Source: Armillaria gallica (lineage: Eukaryota > Basidiomycota > Agaricomycetes > Agaricales > Physalacriaceae). From it: 64,000 nucleotides of DNA. Below, one piece after another: positions 44,827-56,700 of the stretch (position 1 is its first letter; each line of letters begins with the position of its first letter). A program made the position numbers and the translations under genes. The notes under the pieces are model-generated. The model worked only from the letters and a program-made list of their open reading frames with translations. It ran no database searches and was not told the DNA's origin. Where the stretch lies: NCBI GenBank assembly GCA_037576215.1, contig JBANDB010000006.1, positions 5,952,001 through 6,016,000 on the forward strand. Reading direction: 5' to 3'.

Positions 44827-45587
44827 TATAAATAGCTTGTTGAGACATTTGTAGTACAGCTTAATATGATATCATTGTGATCAAGTCCGTAACCGTCTCA
44901 AATCTGTGAGTTGAAGGACTCAAAATGAAAAGAATTGACGTTGTCAGTCATAGCTACATTTGTATCATAATAACCCAATGGACATATATTTATAAGGCCT
45001 CTTAGTGTATTGGTTATATCATGTGTGTATATTTGTATCATTATTGTATTTGTTCGCTGGTTCGAACCTCAGTCCTAACATTATTTCTTTCTCCTTGTTT
45101 GCTTACGTAATCAGTAATGAAATGTCCTGTTGACTCAGCAATATTACTGACCCTGGGTCTAGACTGAGTCGAGATCCAAACTCGCAAGTTGCCGAACATT
45201 TTGTCTTCCTAAAAAACCTCTTTCCGAGGATTAAAATGTGTTAAAATTTCTCTTCCGGCGAGGTGGTGCGGCTATTAAAATACCCAAAAAGGGCCAGCTC
45301 ATCGAAAATAATGTCCTAAAATTGACCCTTTTAAGGCCTCGTCCCCTCTGTAATAATCGATTAAATGCTCGATTGGAAATATTTCAATAGTGATTTAAAA
45401 ACCTATTCCTATAGGGGTATAGTCGGTCTTTTATTGCTCTTTTATGTTCTCGAAGTGATATCATCGTGCGATTAAAATCCCGGACTCTTTTATCAAAATG
45501 TCATTTATTGTACCTATTCCAATTTTGGTATTATGACGATTTTATTCGCTAAAAATCCCAAAAAAGGCCGTTGCACAATGTCCGACA
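44827..45587. repeat. Right terminal region of the large element
   Basis: A/T-rich, with repeated ATTAAAAT cores (45230-45480) and a 19-bp unit present twice with three mismatches (45277-45295 and 45551-45569, AAAAT.CCCAAAAA.GGCC). It ends with the TIR TTGCACAATGTCCGACA. No gene. Confidence 0.65.
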
Positions 45588-46768
45588 TCGGATGGCGTTT
45601 TTGTTGCCTGCGTGGAGGGAGGAATCTGATGAGAGGACTCAATGCAACGCAATGGCGTGCTCACCTCCGGGAGAATACGCCTCGGTGGCGATACCCTTCT
45701 TCTTGTGGTATGCAATGAGATCATTCTGTGCGAGGTAGGGATGTCGCCTGAAAAGGTCCTCCTTAAAACTTCCTAGATGATAATCGCGTTCATACATACT
45801 CGACCTGGTTTACTGCCGGAACGACTGTAGCCGTTTGGAGGAGCTCTTCAAGACTTCGAGTGTCACTGTTAGTACGGAGACACAGGCACATGACAGAAAC
45901 AACACACGTCTTGATAGAGAAATTGCTGACTCCGATAGCCTTGGCCCTCCCACTGGCGTATATTTTCTCAATTTCGGCATAAGACTCGTTGAAAGTAGGA
46001 GAATCAAGTGTGACCATAGAACCGTCGGGCCCGAGAGGAAAAGCCATCCACGTGTCTTGAAGAGACGTTATGATTAGGCCAAGAATGGAAGGCGGTCTAC
46101 CTGACTTGCCTTGTTGATAAGGGATGGTCATGGGCTGATGCATCAGGTACTGTCAAGGTACTCAGCCAATCTGTATTCTCTCAGAGCAAACAAGACCTAC
46201 CAGGTCCACGTAGTCTAGCCCCAGGTTCTTGAGACTCAAGTCGAACGATTCAGCGACACGATCTTGGCAAGTGAATCTAAGGATCGGAGCTCAATGGAGG
46301 GCCGGTTTCAAGAAAAGGGCAATGGCGCGCACGGCAGTTTGGTCGTGATGAAGAATTCCTCGCGAGGAATACCAGATTCTCTGATAGCCTCACCGACGAC
46401 TTTCTCCGTACCTGTTGGTTATGATTGTTCAACCTTTGTAAAAAAAACCATTGATGGAACTTGGATCGCAGACCATAAACCTGGGCGGTGTCGATGTGCC
46501 TATACCCCGCCTTGGTAGTAAACGTTTCAGTCGACAAGTCCCAGATTGTAAAAAAGCTGGGTATACTACTCACCTGAATCGCTGTCAAGATCCATTTCTT
46601 AGCCGGATCACAGCCTTCAGCTGCGAACGGGCTAGGAGCGGCACCAGCACCTAGACACAGAACGAGTGTGATATTGCGCAATTATCGTCGCGGCGCACGG
46701 AGGGAATTACCTATGAGTGGTATCTTCGTACCGTTGTTCAGCTCGACCTGGGGGATCGTTGGAGACAT
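45588..46768 (-). pseudogene. 5' part of the aldo-keto reductase gene split by the 18.9-kb element
   Basis: Start ATG 46768 ([17 protein letters not shown]). All introns are recognisable and in phase. The protein carries [13 protein letters not shown] (catalytic Asp and Tyr), FITTKLP (Lys), YLMHQPM (His), GVSNFSIKT and [17 protein letters not shown], then stops at AGNKNAIR where the element begins. The remaining codons are at 26355-26677. The AKR family reduces carbonyls with NADPH in the cytosol. Apart from the insertion no lesion was found. Confidence 0.9.
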
Positions 46769-47831
46769 CGAAGTCGATTGAGAGGTTCTGAGAAGGTCTG
46801 CCCTATATACGGAACCTACGGTTAACCGGCACGGGTCAAACGACAGTTTGTTCACAGCATCAGGTTCCTTTGTAGTCAGCAGATAGCCCTCGATCGCCGA
46901 TGGAAAAGGACATTGTCGTGCTGAAGAATAAGTACTCCATGTGTAGAGAGAGATCTTTGAGAAAAAAATATAAGGATTTACCAGAGCGGGGTGAGGTCCA
47001 CTGGTTAGCATCAAGGAACCGCTATGGTGATGCGCCTACGAAACGAGATGCCGAAAGACCATCAATCGGAGCTGACAACTTGGTGAGATTGAAATTCCGG
47101 GTTCCCTCAAGTATTTTCCCTGCCGAAAGCGATCCGGACTAAGTAAATGCACCCATCATCTCGAAATGACCGATATGTCCAAGAGTCTCGAGTCGGCAGT
47201 TATTGGCGGCCGTTTACTGATAGTCTCCGAGTCATGTATACTAGAGTGCTTCTTTGACATGCTTAGCTGTAATTCATAACCACCATCGATTTTCACGGTT
47301 TGCTCTCTTGGCCTAAATTCTCGTCTCGCCTCTTCAGATTTGAATAGCCTCTCCGTGTGCTGCAAGACGCCTGATTCGAAACTTTGTTGGCTGTCCTCGC
47401 CAGGAACCCGGGCCCGGATTTCGAGAGGAGAGGGTGGTTGGTAATGAAAAGGAATGACCGAGAAGTATTTGTATGTTTTCCTTGTGGTAGAATCATTCGG
47501 TGGCCACTTGACATCTCTATAACAAGAGCTACACGTAAAAGTTCGGATAAAGTTCGAGCAATTGTGGGGTGGCTAACTACCTGTGTTCCGACTAGGGGCT
47601 GCCTTACCTTTCAACATCAGCGCTTTCCCCACACTGCAATCCAACCTGGAGGCCAATGGTGTTGGTACCGGCACAAGATCCGAAACATGGCATGGCGAAC
47701 CGTGTGCTTTAGCCACGAAGCTCCATACCTTTGTGATCACACTATTGAGTGACTCGCACGGAGTAGAGACTCTTCGTGGGCTACACTGGAGAAAGAATAC
47801 ATTGTTTTATAACTACCTTTTACGAGCAAGA
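46769..47831. other. AKR-to-AKR spacer with an SDR 3'-end relic
   Basis: 47415-47503 closely resembles the last codons and 3' flank of the SDR gene (25984-26080: CGGATTTCGAGAGGAG, GACCGAGAA.T.TTTGTATG), on the same strand. It is what remains of another SDR copy between the two AKR genes. No complete gene is present. Confidence 0.65.
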
Positions 47832-49279
47832 CTACCACCCAAGGCGCTCCGTCGTCCATCCCCAGACCTTTCCATTCTCATCGATCTTGTAACACAGCCT
47901 CTCACCACGATCCAGCCCGTCTATCCTCTTCAAATCCTCTTCATCCAAAGCGGGGAGCTGTGAAGGAATAAGGAATTGATTTACCAAAGAGAACCGCGGC
48001 TACTACTAACAGTCATATTATCCTTCTGCCGTTGTTCGTTTTCGCTCTTTGGTATGACGATGACGCCTCCCGCGGTGTGCCACGCGAGGATGACCTGCGT
48101 GGGTGATACGCCGTGCTTCGCTGCGATTTCGTTGATGACCGGGTCTTCTCGGATGGCGTTTTTGTTGCCTGCATGGAGGAATCTGATGAGAGGACTCAAT
48201 GAAATAATGGCGTGCTCACCCCCAGGAGAATACGCCTCGGTGGCGATACCCTTCGTCTTGTGGTACGCAATGAGATCATTCTGCGCGAGGTAGGGATGTC
48301 GCCTGAAACGTCCTCCTTAAAACTTCCTAGATAATAATCGCGTTCATACGTACTCGACCTGGTTTACTGCCGGAACGACTGTAGCCGTTTGGAGCAGCTC
48401 TTCAAGACTTTGTGTGTCACTGTTAGTATGGATCCACATGCACATGACAGAAACAACACACGTCTTGATAGAGAAATTGCTGACTCCGATAGCCTTGGCC
48501 CTCCCACTGGCGTATATTTTCTCAATTTCAGCGTAAGACTCGTTGAAGGTAGGAGAATCGACTGTGACCACAGAGCCATCGGGCCCGCGCGGAAAATCCA
48601 GCCAGGCGTCTGGAAGAGATACGGTTAGGCAAGAAATGAAGGAGCATATATTGACTTGCCTCGATAAGGGATAGTCATGGGCCAATGCATCAGGTACTGT
48701 CAAGGTAGTCAGATTGACACACTCTCCGAGGAAGGAGCCCCTACCAGGTCAACGTAGTCAACCCCGAGGTTCTTGAGACTCTGGTCGAAGGATTCGGCGA
48801 CACGATCTTGGCAATTGAATCTAGGGATCGGAGCTCAATGGAAGCGGGTTTCAAGAAAAGGCAACGGCGCGCACGGCAGTTTGGTCGTGATGAAGAATTC
48901 CTCGCGCGGAATGCCAGACTCTCTGATAGCCTCGCCGATCACTTTCTCCGTACCTGTGGTCGCAGATCAATCACAAGTCCACGACGCGAAACTTGATCCC
49001 AGACCATAGAGGAGGGCGGTATCGATGTGCCTGTACCCCGCCTTGGCAGCATTCAGCCAATCGATCTAGTCGGAAATAGCTGGGTACACCTCACCTGAAT
49101 CGCCGTCGAAATCCACTTCTTAGCCGCCTCACACGCTTCTGCTGTCAACGAGCTAGGACCACCGCCAGTACCTAGACACACGAGCGTTACATTGCACAAT
49201 ATCGTCGCGCACGGGCGTCATTACCTATGATGGGTATCTTGGTACCGTTATTCAGCTCGACTTGGGGGATCTGAGACAT
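47832..49279 (-). CDS. Aldo-keto reductase, intact copy
   Basis: Start ATG 49277-49279 ([16 protein letters not shown]); stop after GWTTERLGW. About nine short introns were placed, each with GT-AG ends and correct phase. The catalytic tetrad is present: Asp and Tyr in [12 protein letters not shown], Lys in FITTKLP, His in [20 protein letters not shown] and [18 protein letters not shown] are the family's middle and late signatures, and VIPKSENEQ is the NADPH-binding loop. Expected: a cytosolic (alpha/beta)8 NADPH-dependent carbonyl reductase of the yeast Gcy1/Ypr1 type. It lies between an SDR relic and SDR copy 2, and serves as the empty-site reference for the 18.9-kb insertion. Confidence 0.88.
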
Positions 49280-49981
49280 CGAAGTGGTTTGAGTGTTCTG
49301 AGAAGTCCGCCCGCAGTTTAATCGACATCTTGTTCACGGCATCAGGGTCCTTTGTAGTCAGCAGAGAACCCCCGATTCCCGATGGAACAGGAAATTGTCG
49401 TGCCGAATAAGTGCTCCATGTGTAGAGGGCGATCTTGGAGAGGGGAACCCATGCATTATGGGAGCAGGGTCAGGTCATTGGTTCGCGTCAAGGAAATGTC
49501 GTGGTTGCAAAAGTACAGTGTTCAATGCGCTTACATAAGATGCCGAAAGACGTCACTAATCGGAGTTGACGTTGAACGTTGAATTGGGAAAGCTGAGATT
49601 GAAATGCTAGCCTGCCGAAAGTCATCCCGACCAAACACATCCCGCCATCTCGAAATGTCCGCTACGACTATGTCCAAGAGGCCACTAGCGCAGCCTGAAA
49701 CCATTTCGCTCGAGACCAACTCCTTTATACCCAATTTATCGGAAGGTGCGACTGTAAGGACCCCTCGGCTTTGCCAATAAAGGGTATCCCGACACATTTT
49801 ACGGTGTACACAAACTGGATCAAATTCTCATTGAACAAGAGAGCTCTTTACCATCTATAACGGCATATCCGAATCGTCGATCAATCGGATTGACCGGAAC
49901 GAGGTATTCGGCATAAAAGACGCGCGTCCTAAGTTTGCTGTCCTTCCGGGCATACCTTCCTCCTCCTCCTTCAATATTACC
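49280..49981. other. Divergent promoter region of AKR and SDR copy 2
   Basis: No gene. It is partly similar to the sequence upstream of the split AKR (46769-47130; for example CATCAGG.TCCTTTGTAGTCAGCAG), which supports tandem duplication. Confidence 0.45.
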
Positions 49982-51388
49982 ATGCCCGCAGTCTGACAAA
50001 ATTCGAACACAAGAATACTAGTCACTGGGGTGAATGGATACATCGGCTCATGGATCGCTCGGACCCTGCTTGAACGGGGTATAGCTGTACGGGGCACAGT
50101 ACGGAACGAAAAGAAGGGTAAGCATCTGAAAGAGCTCTTTTCTTCCTATGAGGACAGGTTCCAGCTCGTCGAGGTGCCCGATATCATGGCGGTGCGAACA
50201 CGATCATTCATAATATCATGAACTGATTTATTTGACAGGACGGTGCATTCGATAAAGCAGTTCAGGACGTCGACGGCGTCATTCATACAGCCTCACCTGT
50301 CGTCTTGACTGCGGTGGATCCGGAAGGTGAGATAATTTCGAGGGGCACTTTCCTTTACTCGGAGTAAACGTTTGGATTAGAGGTTATCGGACCGGCTGTC
50401 AAGGGAACGCTCAGTTTACTAACCAGCGTCGCCAAGTTTGGGTGAATGTGCCACACTCCTCTTCCGACGCGATATACTAACTGGGATAGGGCACAAGTTC
50501 AGCGCGTGGTCGTTACGTCTTCATGCACCGCCGTCTTCCATTTTCCCTCTGAACCCACGGTCTTCTCAGAGGCCGACTGGAACGAGCAAGCAGTCAATGA
50601 AGTCGAGGAGAAAGGAAGCGATGCTTCTTTTGCTGCGAAATATTGCGCGTCTAAGACTTTGGCGGAAAGAGGTTAGTTACTATTCCTTGCGCCTAGTTTC
50701 TCGAGATCTCACCATCTGGATGATAGCTGCTTGGGACTTCTTTGAAAAACACAAAACCGCGTTACCTTGGGATCTCTCAGTTATAAACCCACCCAATGTA
50801 AGTTCCTGCAGACAAATCCTAATTATATCATATCGCTAACCCTTGTTTAGGTTCACGGGGTGAGTCCCAAGCGTCGTTTGTCCCTTCTTCTATGTGCTGA
50901 TCAAAAGGCAGCCTTTTATCAATGAAGTAGCAAATCCCCAATCACTCGGATACGCTACGAACGAATGGTACAACATCGTTGTCAGCGGGAGCATGAGCCC
51001 CGAAGACATGGCTACCCAAGGTCACTGCTGGGTCGACGTTCGTGATTTAGCAGAGGCACACGTCCGGGCTTTGTTCGTCGAAGCTGCCGGAGGTGAGAGG
51101 ATTATCGTGTCAGCAGGCCCGTATGTATGGCAGGACTGGCGTAAGTGCTTCATCATTCCTACATGTCAGTATCTTATGTCCAAGAAAGTGGATGTCGCCA
51201 ACTCGCTATCCCCTTCGCCTATCCCATCGCATCGTCTTCCGGTAGGCGTTCCGGGCGCTGGGGCTGGGGCCAGTTATCTGATGAGCTACCGCACTGACAA
51301 GCAAGCAAGGATATTGGGGTTGAATTTCAGGACGAAAGCGGACACTGCGCGCGACGTTTTGACTGATTTCGAGCGGCTTGGGTGGTGA
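49982..51388 (+). CDS. Short-chain reductase (extended SDR), copy 2, with a stop codon at position 5
   Basis: Same exon plan as copy 1. It has [10 protein letters not shown] (Rossmann), AAKYCASK (catalytic Tyr and Lys), [10 protein letters not shown], a 9-nt micro-exon encoding VHG, then PFINEV, and a C-terminus ending DFERLGW. Every exon is open except the first: the ATG aligned with copy 1 is followed by CCC GCA GTC and then TGA where copy 1 has CAA. No other in-frame ATG precedes the Rossmann motif. Either this is a very young pseudogene, or translation starts at a non-AUG codon or by read-through. The rest shows no decay. Confidence 0.75.
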
Positions 51389-51530
51389 ACCTCATCTATT
51401 CTGGACGGATGAAATGAGGTATGGCACAAGGTTACTCTTAAGCTTTGGTGCTACGAAATAGAAACAATCGCATGTATTTCGCTTGCAAATATGATTTTGA
51501 ATTCACGACACTACTCTTTGATACCTAGAT

Positions 51531-53463
51531 TCAGAAATCGTCCCCACGCAGCCACCTCTGTACCATTTCCAAGGATTCCTTTGGTTTATCATAAGGGACC
51601 TGATGAATTTGAGCTCATCTCACTTTTTGTAACGGCTGAAGAAGCTGAACTGACCATGTGCCCTGCTCCATGAATAGTAGCAAACGACAACCCTTTTGCA
51701 CTTCGAGTCTTCCCAGCGGGCTTTCCGTCGACATACCAATCTCTCAATTCCTTCCCCGCAAATTCCGTCTGCCCACTCCATTGCAGCGCGAGCGTCCATC
51801 TCTCATTACCGACCCAGTTGCATATCCAGTCGTACGAGCCTACGTAGATAAGCACCTTGACACCACGCTCAAGAAGAGCAGCAACGTAGTCTTTAGTGGG
51901 ATGGAGAGTATCCTGAGCGGCGCGGAAGTCACTGCCTACGTCACTGTTGCACGAAGTGAAGTTGGCGGTCAGTGAGGGATCCACACCAAGCAGGGTACGA
52001 ATGTCCGGATCGTCGAGGTACTGGCGGATGTACCTAGTAGGATATCAGGAGGTGAAGATGCAGAGATAATGGTAACGAACTTTGTTACTGGATAGCAGAG
52101 CGTCTCGGAGATATCTCCATCACATTTCCGACTCATGTCGTATGGGTTCATACCTAGGGATTCTTAGCACATCCACATGAAAAGCTAGACTGCGTACCTG
52201 TCTGGCGGTAAGGAGCGCTGAAAACAGAGCTGCAGAAGGAGTATGCGGCGCCGCAGTTGATGGAGTCAAATTGGTCGATGCAGGAACTAGTCATCCACTT
52301 TTCGCATCTTGATAGCTGCGAAGACCATGGTAAGCGAAGATGACGGAGTATGAGTGGAGGCATACCGTGGATTTCATGTTCACGCAGGTGTTGATGTCTA
52401 GGATTGGGGGGACAGAGGCTGCGGTGCATTGTACGTCGAAATAGGATAGAAGCGTCGTGATGCTGTCCGTTATCCCGTTTCCTTTGTTTAATGAGTAAAT
52501 ATCCATACTGTCGTGAAGGACAAGATAAACACGTACCTATCATTACGGAAGTGAGGTTGATAGGTGTCTGGCCAGCAGCTAGTAGCTTTGCGTTGTTGTC
52601 ATATACAGCGGAGGCGAATAGAGGCAGGTATCTTCCCTGGACATCAAATTAGCAGTAATCAAAAGGCACGAAATACGAAGCATACCCCGTATGATTCGCC
52701 CGACATATGAAACGCCCTTCCCTTGAATTGGTCGAAATTGCTGAAGAAAATGGTGACAAAGGCAGCTACATCTTGCGCGGCTTCTTCAGACGTGCTCTAT
52801 AAGAAACATATCTTAGACCATCGACAATACAATAACATTGTACATACAACAGTCTCGCCATACTCGGCGTAGGAGAATCCGACTCCGATGGGCTGATCAA
52901 TGAAGAATATGTTCGCATTGGTATTCCAACTCTCCGGATGGTACTTGGCCCCGTCAGAATCGAGGACACGACAAGGTCCTGTTGGCGGGATGAGTTCCTG
53001 TTGATTTCTAGGGCATACTTGCGCTCACCTAGTTCCATGAACAAACCAAGCGACGACGAGCAACCCGGACCCCCATTAGTCCAGAATATAACATCATCTT
53101 TGTCCGGGTCGCTCCTGCTCTCGAAAAAGTAGAAGAACAGATGGCGCGCTTCGATATCGATGTACCCAGTGTATGCACTAGAGTATTCCTCGAATCTGTC
53201 GACTATTAGATACTGCGATAGGGCTCGTACCTTACGGTGTCATCACAAAAGTCAGTTTTCTTGATCCTCACAGAGTGCTCAGGGTACAGTGGATGGTCGA
53301 GGATTTCAAAATGGTCATGAGAAACAAGCGAAAGTGATTTCGGATGCGCGACATTTTTGTAATCCAGGTCCCCAGTGGTTGATTTGTCCAGTGCCAGGGA
53401 TGTCTGCAAGGCAAAGCTGGAGCAGAGAAGCGAAAAGACAGAAAAAAGGTAGTACACCAACAT
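51531..53463 (-). CDS. Serine carboxypeptidase (S10 family, carboxypeptidase Y-like)
   Basis: Start ATG 53461-53463 with a signal peptide ([20 protein letters not shown]). Many short introns, in phase wherever checked. Motifs in order: [56 protein letters not shown] (catalytic Ser), [53 protein letters not shown] (catalytic Asp before Trp-Ile-Cys) and [13 protein letters not shown] (catalytic His, after a final intron). The usual GDK just before the Asp reads GSY here. It acts in the vacuole or outside the cell, removing C-terminal residues from peptides. It appears intact, about 500 residues. Confidence 0.9.
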
Positions 53464-53796
53464 GACAGGAACTGCAGACGACGCTGATGATAACGGGTAT
53501 CTTTTTCTTCAGGGCTGGAAGCCACCTGAGAATCCAAGCACAAATATGTGCCCTTGACGCGTGCTGCGATAAGACAACTCCCAGGGACCTATGTTTATCT
53601 GTAACAGTGATAAAGTCCTCTTCGCCTAGATAGATAACCGGACAAGGTCCGAAAATGGAAGCCCGGGAGGTAAAGTCTGGCACGGAATCTCCGGCCCGAA
53701 TCTTTTCCAACGCAAACACGTGCGGCGCGGGGGTTAAACTGGTACCATCAATTTGGCATTTCGCGCTCGACTCTAGCTGGGAAGAGACGGGAAAGC
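53464..53796. promoter_or_regulatory. Shared divergent promoter region
   Basis: 333 bp between the carboxypeptidase start (minus) and the two-module gene start (plus). No motif stands out. Confidence 0.4.
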
Positions 53797-56700
53797 ATGT
53801 CCTCGACTTTGAATTCCATTGACTTGCCTCCTGATATTGACACAAACGGGGGGGAGCAAATGATATGGGAGGATACATTTCTTCCGGAAGTTCGAGACAA
53901 TTCTCCAAAGCCAGATAGAGGTGTGTTCTCACAGTTGCGTTCTTATGCGTCCCTGAAATCGTTTCAGTGTTGGATGCACAGGAGATTCATTCTGAAATGG
54001 TGGATATCGCCGCTCCTGACAACGAGTCTCCGTCGCACAACGATGTTGGTAGCCATGCGCAATCTCCTCAAAGAGACTCTGCGCTACCCTCACCTTTAAG
54101 CGACGCGTCAGGTCATGCAAGGTAAGTATTCAGTGGTCCCTCTGCTCTGGTAGACATCATTGAACGTCATTATTATAAGCTCCGCCGGCCGCTCTAATAA
54201 CGAGGGTATTGATATGCCCTGGGAACGCAAGGTCTCTATATTACTTGTAATGGGGCCAAAACCCGAAAAGGGACCACATAACTCATGGCATACGCACGAA
54301 AATCGTCTCGGAGTTGAGTGGGAGGACATGCGCTGCTCTCCCCAACTCTCTGCCGACCTTCTGAATGACGAGAACTGTCGCGGTTTTATTTATCCTCTCA
54401 GACTGGCCCCGGGAGAGCCACCGGTTCTAGCCACCGGACAGAAATGGGGCCAATGGTACGCGCATTACATGGCGAGTGGATGTTGTTGTCGCAATCACGT
54501 CCTGTCGGTTAATTAATCTAAACAGACGCTACTGCTTACTCGCTTCCCGGACACGCCTTTCATCTCCGTGACGAGATGTAGTATCGAATCTTTCATCGAG
54601 AAAGTCTGCTCTCCATCTGAGCTTGAGAAGCTGGACCAGTATACTTGCATTATAGCTCGTCTAACTGACCCCTCAAGCGATGACCTGTAAGCATGGAATT
54701 CTTGTCCTGATATCCTCCCTAATATATGGATCTAGTGCCTCACTACCCTCCCTCGCTTCTCCCACCCGTCTTGCGACATTCGTCTCAGGAATGCGCGAGC
54801 TCTGCAAAAGGACAGCTGTCTTTCCAGATATCGACGAGATGGAGTACGCTGCCCAAAAGTTGCGCGTCATCGAGTGTCTCGACTCCATCGCGCAATCTGT
54901 GACCTCAACACCACGTCCCAAGACTACCGTAGCAGGGGGGAAATTCCCGGGACAGATATACAAACGTGAAGGTTCGCATTGCGAGCGCCACGTGTTGTTA
55001 CCAAAACAGATACAGTCGTCAAATTATCGTTCGGTGATGAGGGAAGGACAACACCCAACGTACCGTTGGCTCCAGCAGGATTATGTTCCGTACAACATCG
55101 AGTGGCGGGTGTTTCTTGTTGGTGGAGAGGTAGTGAAGGTGAGGGTATCAAAGAGGAAGGAGCTGGACAATAGCTGGGTTGCTGAGACGCAATACAGTCG
55201 GTGTCCGCTTTTTGAACTCGAGTTGGGTTCATCTTCCTTTCTTTCATCTGTTCTTTGCTGACAAGGGTAAAGGGAGCGACTAAGAGCGCAGCCAGAGGAT
55301 GAGGACGAGTTCCCCGACTTGACTGCTCATGATGAGGAGTCCCGGATTCGTTCTGATGAAGAGCTTATTGGGTTTGCGGAGCGTACCTTGGCGGCCCTTG
55401 TCCAGCGAGAGACGGAGATTCTAGGACACGTTCCGTCGATTGCGATGCTCTGTCGTCTGGACATTTCGATTATGCGACAATCAAGGTCCGGGCAATTACA
55501 ATACTGGGTTGTAAGTGTCGCTAGGGGCGCTAACGTCCCAATCCACGGTATCGATGACAGCTTTGATACTCTTGGTGTCATCGCCGACGAGTTGGTCGAT
55601 GCACTTAGGAAGAAACCTGGAGCTTGTAAGTTCCTTGTTTCGTATTTAGAGCAGAAAGATACGACTCAATCCCTCTCCAGCGGATCCTTCATTTCCCTAC
55701 TGCCCAGGGAGAGAAATCGCCCCACCAGTGGTACGGGACATACCAGTGGATCGGACAGTTAAGTACATCCTCGTCGTACCAGGCCCTCCCAACTCGTTCT
55801 CTCCAGTTGCCAAGGTATGGGACGACACGCATACCATCGTGAACTCGAACTCTCTCTGGGTGAAAGTCGATTTGCCACGTACAGATGTCCAACTCCTAGT
55901 TACGCATAAAGCGACCAAAGGTTTCATTCATGAAATTCCGTTAAGGGACCTCAAAGATGGTGTTAAGCCCAGGAGAGGGTATTCGGGCGTTTGGATACAT
56001 CAGTTGGTGGGTACTCTCGATCCATTTCCGGACCTCGTTCTCATGGTATTCTGTTGCAGGTCCTTTTAGGATACTACTGGTCTCGCAGGAGCTTTACAGA
56101 CGTGACATTCATGTCGTGGAGTGATTTCATAGACAGAGTCATCGCCGGGAACATCAAAGCAGACATAATCTGGGGTGGTGTAGATCTAACTACTGCTCTG
56201 TAGGCTATCATTTCTCCCTTTCTCCTCGTATTTACCTATACCTAGTGATACGGTCCCTGGGATCAAAGATCCCAGCATGTGCCAGCGCTTCCTCGACTCT
56301 TTGGGTAAACTCAAAGCCAATTTTGGTACCGTCGATGAGCTGCTTCGTGCCGGACGGAAATTCGACGTCATCGGGGACCTTGATAACATCGCTGAGTATA
56401 GCATGGGAACGCCACGACCAGAAACCGACATCCTCTCACTCGATGGTGAAGACGACAACCTAGATATCCGGTCTTGGATTTTCAAGCGTGAAGGCAGCCA
56501 TAATTTTGCTCACGTCCAAGCGTGCATAACGCCGAGCGAACTGCAGCCGCACCCCAAGTATCGATGGTTAAAGCAGCATTATGTTCGCTCGCTGGATCGC
56601 CACGTCGAATGGCATGTCTTTATGATCAAAGGGAAGGTAAAGTGCGTGTTTTATGTAATGCCGATGGACAAGGTCGGGTTGAGGGAGGTTCACGGGGTCT

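Larger units (their letters stand above)
26678..45587. mobile_element. 18,910-bp TIR-bounded DNA transposon with Plavaka-type transposase and cargo genes
   Basis: Left end TGTCGGAGATTTGGCACGAC; right end, read inward on the minus strand, TGTCGGACATTGTGCAACGG. These are imperfect inverted repeats of about 24 bp, perfect over the first 7. TC is duplicated at 26676-26677 and 45588-45589. The intact paralogue at about 48153 shows the empty site (TCTTCTCGGATGG). Inside are seven genes: a minus 132-aa gene, a plus chimeric gene, a minus transposase, a minus 715-aa gene, and three plus genes (1,420, 169 and 581 aa). All open frames checked are intact and the host AKR has no other lesion, so the insertion is probably recent. 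The transposase identification links it to the EnSpm/CACTA-related Plavaka group; that this transposase moves this whole unit is an inference. Confidence 0.9.

Noticed and set aside
45060..45080. GGTTCGAACC resembling a tRNA T arm
   Set aside because: No acceptor, D or anticodon stems can be built around it.
47832..49279. Stops and frame breaks in the intact AKR copy
   Set aside because: Each break falls in a short intron with GT-AG ends; for example the LYG-to-TEKVIG and KLP-to-FNCQD junctions are in phase.
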